In this document: one piece after another, positions 1 through 4,862 of the stretch
Numbering within the stretch: position 1 is the stretch's first letter
How the letters are laid out: each line of letters begins with the position of its first letter
Source of the DNA: Oscillospiraceae bacterium
GTDB taxonomy: Bacteria > Bacillota > Clostridia > Oscillospirales > Ruminococcaceae
DNA: 6,738 nt
Assembly: GCA_017848155.1 (NCBI GenBank)
Contig: JAGAKC010000420.1
Location: forward strand, 1 to 6,738
Direction of reading: 5' to 3'
Notes under the pieces: model-generated
What the model was told of the DNA's origin: nothing
The model's input: the letters and a program-made list of their open reading frames with translations, nothing else
Databases searched by the model: none
Position numbers and translations under genes: made by a program

Positions 1-563
1 CCGACCTGTGTGCCAGACATCCTCCGCCACAGCGGAAGCGATGCAAAAAGCACCGCCGTCAGCACCACCTGCACCGCAGATACGGTAAGATAGCCATAGC
101 TCCAGTGCTGTCCGCCCGTCAGGAAATACGACATCACATACGGACCTGTGCAGCAGCCCACTCCCCAGAAGCAGTGCAGCCAGCTCATGTGGCGGCTCTT
201 GTAGTGGAGCGCCACGAAGTTATTCAGCGCCGCATCGACGCTGCCTGCGCCAAGACCGTAGGGTATCCCCCAGACGCACAGCTGCCAGAATTCCCTGCTC
301 TGTGAAAAGCCAAACAGCGCAAGTGCGGTCATACCCACGCTTATTGCCGTCACAAGGCATGTGCCGAGCTTCACCACCAGCCGCTCGCTGAAAAGTGCGG
401 ACAGTATCGTGCCGCCGCAGATGACCATCGAAACAGTTCCCGCATACGATACGGGGACGGACATTTCGGGCTGCATGCTTGGCCAGCATGCGCCGAGAAG
501 TCCGTCAGGAAGTCCAAGGCTTATGAATGAGATATAAATTACCGCCAGAAGAAGGTGGGTCAC
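1..563 (-). CDS. MFS transporter, N-terminal half (runs off left edge)
   Basis: Secondary transporter of the major facilitator superfamily in the inner membrane; substrate unknown. Only the first 187 residues are in the window. They give about six hydrophobic spans, at roughly 3-24, 38-58, 65-87, 93-115, 129-149 and 156-177, which fits the first half of a 12-span MFS protein. Visible marks are GLPDGLLG at 17-24, a basic cytoplasmic loop after span 2 (SERLVVKLG, 59-67) resembling MFS motif A, and the segment PYGLGAGSVDAALNN in span 4. This resembles an MFS family common in Clostridia, related to fucose permease-type carriers. The start is GTG at 563-561, chosen because the hydrophobic first span begins immediately, a strong Shine-Dalgarno site precedes it, and the GTG overlaps the ptsI stop as GTGA. 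The next in-frame ATG would remove span 1. Sitting behind ptsH-ptsI suggests sugar uptake or efflux, but this is inference. Confidence 0.85.
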   Translation of the reverse strand, partial: MTHLLLAVIYISFISLGLPDGLLGACWPSMQPEMSVPVSYAGTVSMVICGGTILSALFSERLVVKLGTCLVTAISVGMTALALFGFSQSREFWQLCVWGIPYGLGAGSVDAALNNFVALHYKSRHMSWLHCFWGVGCCTGPYVMSYFLTGGQHWSYGYLTVSAVQVVLTAVLFASLPLWRRMSGTQV

Positions 564-2206
564 GTCTCGCCACCTCCCGAGAGGTCAAGGCTCCTGACCT
601 TATCACGCAGCTTCAGCACATATGACGGCGACACCGAAAGCTCGTCTATGCCCATGCGCAGGAATCGCTCCGTAAGCGCCGTATCAGCCGCAAGCTCACC
701 GCAGATGCCTATCCATTTTCCGTTGTCATGCGCATTTTCTGCGGACATCTCTATAAGGCGCAGCACCGCTTCGTGATGAGTGTCGCAGAAACGCTCAAGG
801 CGGGGATTCTGCCTGTCCACCGCAAGGGTATACTGCGTAAGGTCGTTAGTGCCAACGCTGAAAAAATCCACCATCGGCGCAAGCCTGTCGCTTATAAGCG
901 CCGCCGCAGGTGTTTCTATCATTATGCCGAGCTGCGTGTCCTCCGCATACTCCATACCTGCCGCAGAAAGCTCCTTACGCACGTCTGCGCAGATATCAAG
1001 TATCTCGGACAGCTCCTCCGTGCTTGCTATCATCGGAAACATTATGCAAAGCTCCCCGAAAACAGATGCCCTGTACAGCGCACGAAGCTGCGTCCTGAAT
1101 ATCTCGGGACGAGTAAGGCAGAGCCGTATCGCACGAAGTCCCAGCGCAGGATTCTCCTCCTTGTCCAGTCCGAAATAATCCGCCTGCTTGTCCGCTCCGA
1201 TGTCAAGGGTGCGTATCACGACACGGCGCCCTGCCATGCTCTCAAGCACACGTCTGTACACCGTGAATTGCTGCTCCTCGGTGGGATAGTCGCTGTTTTC
1301 AAGATAGAGAAACTCACTTCTGAAAAGTCCTATGCCGCCTGCGTCATTAAGCAGCACAGAGCCTATCGCATCGGCACTTCCGATGTTTGCAAAGATGTCT
1401 ATGCGCCGCCCGTCAATGGTCACGTTGTCCTTGCCCTTGAGCTTCTGCAGCAGCGCCTTTTTATCCGATTCGGCACGCTGTTTTTCCCTGGCTGCGGCAA
1501 GCGCTTCCTCATCGGGACAGACGGTAAGCTCCCCCGTAGATCCGTCAGCTATCGCCATGTCACCGTCATTTATCGCCGAGAGAAACTCCTCCCCAAGACC
1601 GATCATGGCAGGGATATTCATGCTTCTCGCAAGTATCGCAGTGTGGGAATTAAGCGACCCGTATGCCGTTACGAATGCAAGCACCCTGTCCTTGTCAAGG
1701 GACACCGTTTCACTGGGCGCAAGGTCGTCGGCACAGATTATCACACTGCCGTCAGCTGTGTGCTGCTCCGACATATCCTGTCCGAGGCACTTTATTATGC
1801 GGTTTGAGATATCCCGTACATCTGCGGCACGAGCCTGCATGTACGCATCCTCCATGGCTGAAAACATCTGTGCGAAATTGTCTGCGGTCACTGCCACGGC
1901 ATATTCCGCATTTACGGACTGACCTTTTATCATCTCCGTGATGGCATCATTGTAGTCCTCGTCCTCCACCATCATCATGTGTATCTCAAAGATGGCTGCG
2001 TTTGCTTCCCCAACCTCTGTAAGCGCCTTTTCGTATATCTCACGCAGCTGGGACAGCGCCGCTTCCTTTGCCGCCGAAAGCCGCAGGAGCTCCGCCGCCG
2101 TATCCTCCACCCTGATGCGCTTCACCTGCACATCCCGACGTCTGAATACGGATATCCTGCCGACAGCAACGCCGCCGCAGACGCCCCTGCCTGCAAACTT
2201 GTTCAT
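560..2206 (-). CDS. ptsI: PTS enzyme I (phosphoenolpyruvate-protein phosphotransferase)
   Basis: Cytoplasmic first enzyme of the PTS: it takes phosphate from PEP and passes it to His15 of HPr. The protein has 548 residues. The N-terminal helical HPr-binding region and the phospho-histidine domain occupy about 1-230, with the active His188 in GSLNSHTAILA. The PEP-binding TIM barrel covers about 260-540. PEP-site residues line up with E. coli numbering: Arg296 (GLFRSEF), Arg332 (IRTLDIGADK), Glu431 (IETPAAA), Asn454-Asp455 and Arg465 (VGTNDLTQYTLAVDR), and Cys502 (ICGELAAD). Compared with the 575-residue E. coli enzyme the end is short: it stops soon after VSPSYVLKLRDKVR, without the terminal helical extension. 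The ATG at 2206 follows AAAGGAG (2220-2214) with 7-nt spacing. It lies 15 nt after ptsH, a classic ptsHI pair, and its TGA overlaps the MFS start. Identification is very secure. Confidence 0.98.
   Translation of the reverse strand: MNKFAGRGVCGGVAVGRISVFRRRDVQVKRIRVEDTAAELLRLSAAKEAALSQLREIYEKALTEVGEANAAIFEIHMMMVEDEDYNDAITEMIKGQSVNAEYAVAVTADNFAQMFSAMEDAYMQARAADVRDISNRIIKCLGQDMSEQHTADGSVIICADDLAPSETVSLDKDRVLAFVTAYGSLNSHTAILARSMNIPAMIGLGEEFLSAINDGDMAIADGSTGELTVCPDEEALAAAREKQRAESDKKALLQKLKGKDNVTIDGRRIDIFANIGSADAIGSVLLNDAGGIGLFRSEFLYLENSDYPTEEQQFTVYRRVLESMAGRRVVIRTLDIGADKQADYFGLDKEENPALGLRAIRLCLTRPEIFRTQLRALYRASVFGELCIMFPMIASTEELSEILDICADVRKELSAAGMEYAEDTQLGIMIETPAAALISDRLAPMVDFFSVGTNDLTQYTLAVDRQNPRLERFCDTHHEAVLRLIEMSAENAHDNGKWIGICGELAADTALTERFLRMGIDELSVSPSYVLKLRDKVRSLDLSGGGET
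564..578 (-). promoter_or_regulatory. Ribosome binding site for the MFS gene, inside ptsI
   Basis: Reading on the minus strand, GGGAGGTGG (578-570) lies with its GGAGG core 9 nt before the GTG at 563. It is a near-perfect anti-16S match and supports the GTG start. The same bases encode the Ser-Gly-Gly-Gly tail of enzyme I, so ribosomes finishing ptsI could restart directly on the MFS gene. Confidence 0.8.
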
Positions 2207-2221
2207 ACGGTCACTCCTTTA

Positions 2222-2479
2222 TCAGAGATTTGCTTCAAAAAAGTCCCTCATGGCTTTTTCTGCGGCAGCCTCGTCGCCGCCGTCTATCGTAACGGTAACT
2301 GTATCGCCGCATTTTGCACAAAGCCCCATAAGCGCCATGAGCCTGTCCGCACCCACCGTCTTATCTCCCTTTGTGACAGTCACGGTGCTGTCCAGCGCCT
2401 TTGCCGCCTTTGCAAGAAGTCCCGCAGGTCTTGCGTGCAGTCCCAGCTCGTCTTTTATGGTATATTCAAACGTTTTCAT
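2222..2479 (-). CDS. ptsH: HPr, phosphocarrier protein of the PTS
   Basis: Small cytoplasmic phosphocarrier that receives phosphate from enzyme I and hands it to EIIA domains. It has 85 residues, normal for HPr. The catalytic His15 sits in GLHARPAG with Arg17 and Pro18 in place, so phosphotransfer should be intact. In low-GC Gram-positives Ser46 is the target of HPr kinase/phosphorylase and the signal for CcpA. Here an ungapped alignment with B. subtilis HPr puts Arg at position 46 (GADRLMALMGL, Asp45-Arg46-Leu47), so this regulatory phosphorylation is not possible at that site. Cys54 and Cys57 form a CAKC pair just after the second helix. It is the first gene behind a strong predicted promoter and is followed 15 nt later by ptsI. 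The ATG at 2479 is preceded by AAAGGAAG (2495-2488) with 8-nt spacing. Confidence 0.97.
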   Translation of the reverse strand: MKTFEYTIKDELGLHARPAGLLAKAAKALDSTVTVTKGDKTVGADRLMALMGLCAKCGDTVTVTIDGGDEAAAEKAMRDFFEANL

Positions 2480-2537
2480 ACAGGTATCTTCCTTTCACCT
2501 TTTTAATAATTATACACCGTATGCGCCCCGATTTCAA
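2480..2537 (-). promoter_or_regulatory. Predicted sigma-A/sigma-70 promoter for ptsH-ptsI-MFS
   Basis: On the minus strand a -35 box TTGAAA (2537-2532, 5 of 6 consensus bases) is separated by exactly 17 nt from a perfect -10 box TATAAT (2514-2509). Transcription should begin near 2502, giving a leader of only about 22 nt that carries the ptsH ribosome binding site AAAGGAAG (2495-2488). The -35 box overlaps the malQ stop codon (TGA, 2536-2534). No terminator separates malQ from this promoter, so the ptsHI genes may be read both from it and by readthrough from the maltose genes. No convincing operator was found. Confidence 0.85.
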
Positions 2538-4021
2538 GGGCTTCTTCCATATATTTCTGTAAATCTTCGCATGGTGCGGCAAAGCCTGTCAGACAGCTCC
2601 TGACGTGTCACTCTCCAGCGCCAGTTACCGCCAAGGGTCGACGGAGTATTCATGCGGCAGCTGTCAGGAAGTCCGAGCCAGTCCTGCATCGGAATGATGC
2701 AAAGTGCAGCACGACTGCGCAGCAGAAGTGCGATAAGGCTGAGGTGCAGCTCGCTGTCGGGAGTGTGCCTGTCGCATAGATATCGCCGCACCATATTCCG
2801 CTCGGCAGGAGTTATCGCTTTAAGCCACCCTGCTATGGTCGAATTGTCATGAGTGCCCGTATAGACTGCGCAGTTTTCAGGGTAGCTGTGCGGAAGATAG
2901 TCCGTGCTGCTGCCTGTATCACGGCTGTCAAACGCAAACTGGAGCACCCTCATATTCGGAAAGCCGCTGTCCTTTACAAGCTTCCTCACGCTGTCCGTCA
3001 CGAATCCAAGGTCCTCTGCGATGACGTCCCGTCTGCCAAGGGCAGCTTCGATGGCATTGAAAAGCTCCATAGACGGGCCTTTTTTCCAGCTGCCGTTTCG
3101 TGCGGTGCTCTCCCCGTATGGAATGGAATAATATTCATCGAATCCACGGAAGTGGTCTATCCTCACCACGTCATACAGCCTGAAGCAGTGCGCCATGCGT
3201 GATATCCACCAGCTGTAGCCAGTGCTTCTGTGCGCTTCCCAGTCATACAGCGGATTTCCCCACAGCTGACCGTCTGCCGCAAAGCCGTCGGGCGGACAGC
3301 CCGCAACAGCGCTGGGAATACGCTCGCTGTCCAGCTGAAACAGCTGCGGCGACGCCCACACGTCCGCACTGTCTGCCGCCGCATAGATGGGGATATCTCC
3401 GATGATGCGTATGCCCTTACCGTTTGCATAGGCTCGAAGCGCACTCCACTGCCTGAAAAAGACGTATTGCAGAAAGCTGTAAAAGCCGATATCGTCTGAC
3501 AGCCGCTCGGTGTACATTTTGACGGCATCAGGCTCTCTCATGCGGATATCCCTGTCCCACTGCGACAGCGGTGCACCTCCGAAGCTGTCCTTTACCGCCA
3601 TGAATAAAGCATAGTCGGAAAGCCACGGGGAATCTGTGCAAAAGCTCTCTGCATCGCTTCTGTAAGCGCTGCGGCAGGCTTTGTACGCTTTTCGCAGCAG
3701 CTTATATCTTTTCCTGTACAGACTGTCGTAGTCCACATACCTCACCGACCCCTCGCAGCAGCGACACTCCTTTTCGGTAAGGATACCGTCCTTTATGAAG
3801 CCGTCAAGACTTATGAAATATGGATTTCCTGCGAAAGCGGAAAAGCTCTGATACGGCGAGTCGCCGTATCCCGTCTGACCCAGCGGAAGTATCTGCCAGA
3901 AGCTCTGTCCCGATGCTTTCAGAAAATCCACAAAGCGGTATGCGCTGCTGTCAAGGCAGCCTATCCCGTACCTTGACGGCAGGCTTGAGATATGCAGCAG
4001 CACTCCTGCGCCCCTTTTCAT
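2534..4021 (-). CDS. malQ: 4-alpha-glucanotransferase (amylomaltase, GH77)
   Basis: Cytoplasmic disproportionating enzyme: it moves glucosyl or maltodextrin units between alpha-1,4-glucans, turning maltose and short maltodextrins into glucose plus longer chains. The 495-residue length is typical of the short bacterial form, without the N-terminal extension of E. coli MalQ. Family marks in order are GVLLHISSLPSRYGIG (6-21), LPLGQTGYGDSPYQS (46-59), GDIPIYAAADSADVW (208-222), the nucleophile Asp289 in VRIDHFRGF, the acid/base Glu336 in AEDLGF, the stabilising Asp392 in GTHDNS, and the MNTPSTLGGNW segment (457-467). The catalytic triad is complete. The ATG at 4021 overlaps the mapP stop as ATGA and follows AGAGGAG (4034-4028) with 6-nt spacing, so translation is probably coupled to mapP. 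Coupling to a PTS permease and a maltose-phosphate phosphatase suggests it processes maltose released inside the cell. Confidence 0.97.
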   Translation of the reverse strand: MKRGAGVLLHISSLPSRYGIGCLDSSAYRFVDFLKASGQSFWQILPLGQTGYGDSPYQSFSAFAGNPYFISLDGFIKDGILTEKECRCCEGSVRYVDYDSLYRKRYKLLRKAYKACRSAYRSDAESFCTDSPWLSDYALFMAVKDSFGGAPLSQWDRDIRMREPDAVKMYTERLSDDIGFYSFLQYVFFRQWSALRAYANGKGIRIIGDIPIYAAADSADVWASPQLFQLDSERIPSAVAGCPPDGFAADGQLWGNPLYDWEAHRSTGYSWWISRMAHCFRLYDVVRIDHFRGFDEYYSIPYGESTARNGSWKKGPSMELFNAIEAALGRRDVIAEDLGFVTDSVRKLVKDSGFPNMRVLQFAFDSRDTGSSTDYLPHSYPENCAVYTGTHDNSTIAGWLKAITPAERNMVRRYLCDRHTPDSELHLSLIALLLRSRAALCIIPMQDWLGLPDSCRMNTPSTLGGNWRWRVTRQELSDRLCRTMRRFTEIYGRSP

Positions 4022-4851
4022 ACGATGCTCCTCTCATAATTTATCATCACCCCGTAGTGGTCGGACACCACGGGGTACTTTGTGCCGTCAAAGACCACCT
4101 GTGACGATGTGACCACCACCATCTTATTACACCATATCTGGTCGATGCGCATGCCGTCGGGGCAGCTGTCCCTCCAGCCGTCTATCGCCCCCTGCACCGT
4201 AGCGCCCATGTCACGCACCTTTGCCAGCTCATAGCTGTCCTGCCAGTAGGAGCGCTTCATCAGGTCGTGACCCTCGCCGCTGACCTCGGCAGGACTGTTG
4301 AAGTCGCCAAGAAGCCACACATGGTCGTACCTCGTCATGTGCTCGGCGGTGCGTATCCACTGCGCACGGAATGGCTCCTCAACATCGTCCCAGCGTCCGT
4401 AATGCACGCTGAAGAACCACTCGTCGGGAAGTGTCGCAGTGCGCACTCCCACTATCCTCCGTGTTTTCCAGTTTTCATGATCCTCGACACCGCTTACTGT
4501 CAGCACGTCCGTTTCAAGTATCGGTGAAAGGCTCATCACAGCAATGCCCTCGTCAAATCTGCCGTAGCCTCGTTTTATCGAAAGCCACGTCCAGTGGTAA
4601 TCAAGTCCCTCTTCACGCAGCAGCTTCGCCACCGCAAGGGCATGGTTGTCGTCACGTATCACTGTCCCGTCCATACAGGGGACGAAGCCGTGAAGCGCTC
4701 CCTTGTATTCAGGTGCAGTGCAGGTCTGATACACCTCCTGAAGTGCGATGATATGCGGCTGCTCCTCAGCGACCATGCTGACAAAGCCACGCAGCTTATT
4801 GTCATAATCAGCCTCGGCAAGGCTGTGAGTGTTAAGTGTCAGAAGTTTCAT
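4018..4851 (-). CDS. mapP: EEP-family phosphatase, probable maltose 6'-phosphate phosphatase
   Basis: The 277-residue cytoplasmic protein has the metal-dependent endonuclease/exonuclease/phosphatase fold. Visible catalytic elements are Asn7 in LNTHS, Glu39 in IALQEV, His150 in VHYGRWDD, Asp183 and Asn185 in LGDFNSP, Asp237 in MRIDQIW, and the terminal Asp264-His265 pair in VSDHYGV. There is no signal peptide or membrane span. MapP of Enterococcus faecalis, which belongs to this superfamily and has a similar length as I recall it, dephosphorylates maltose 6'-phosphate brought in by a maltose PTS. The present gene lies 8 nt after a glucose/maltose-type PTS permease and overlaps malQ by 4 nt, the context expected for that job. 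The fold is certain. The substrate is inferred from context and resemblance; a different sugar-phosphate phosphatase remains possible, and a nuclease is less likely. The ATG at 4851 matches the usual N-terminus just before the LNTHS motif. Confidence 0.8.
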   Translation of the reverse strand: MKLLTLNTHSLAEADYDNKLRGFVSMVAEEQPHIIALQEVYQTCTAPEYKGALHGFVPCMDGTVIRDDNHALAVAKLLREEGLDYHWTWLSIKRGYGRFDEGIAVMSLSPILETDVLTVSGVEDHENWKTRRIVGVRTATLPDEWFFSVHYGRWDDVEEPFRAQWIRTAEHMTRYDHVWLLGDFNSPAEVSGEGHDLMKRSYWQDSYELAKVRDMGATVQGAIDGWRDSCPDGMRIDQIWCNKMVVVTSSQVVFDGTKYPVVSDHYGVMINYERSIV

Positions 4852-4854
4852 AGC

Positions 4855-4862
4855 TCACCCTA
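4855..4862 (-). promoter_or_regulatory. Ribosome binding site of mapP overlapping the permease stop codon
   Basis: The minus strand reads TAGGGTGA (4862-4855) followed by GCT and the ATG at 4851. The first three bases are the TAG stop of the PTS permease. The match to the Shine-Dalgarno consensus is only moderate, so mapP translation probably depends on ribosomes terminating on the permease gene. Confidence 0.55.

Noticed and set aside
220..489. A minus-strand open frame of 89 codons inside the MFS gene
   Set aside because: Out of frame with the MFS coding sequence; its Arg/Cys-rich translation has no domain, whereas the overlapping frame gives clean membrane spans.
728..1807. A long plus-strand open frame of about 360 codons opposite ptsI
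   Set aside because: Its translation is rich in Arg, His, Cys and Lys with no recognisable domain. It lies wholly antisense to the securely identified ptsI gene, and high-GC codon bias explains the lack of stops.
2523..2536. A possible CcpA operator (cre) beginning TGAAATCG in the ptsH promoter
   Set aside because: Only the left half matches the cre consensus; the right half fails at its conserved positions. The HPr here also lacks Ser46.
2525..2541. GCCC...GGGC inverted repeat at the end of malQ as a terminator
   Set aside because: Only a short stem with a 9-nt loop and no U-tract after it; it overlaps the predicted -35 region. No terminator is called.
1977..2603. A plus-strand open frame of about 200 codons spanning ptsI, ptsH and malQ antisense
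   Set aside because: Serine/alanine-rich low-complexity translation with no family resemblance, crossing three real genes and the promoter.
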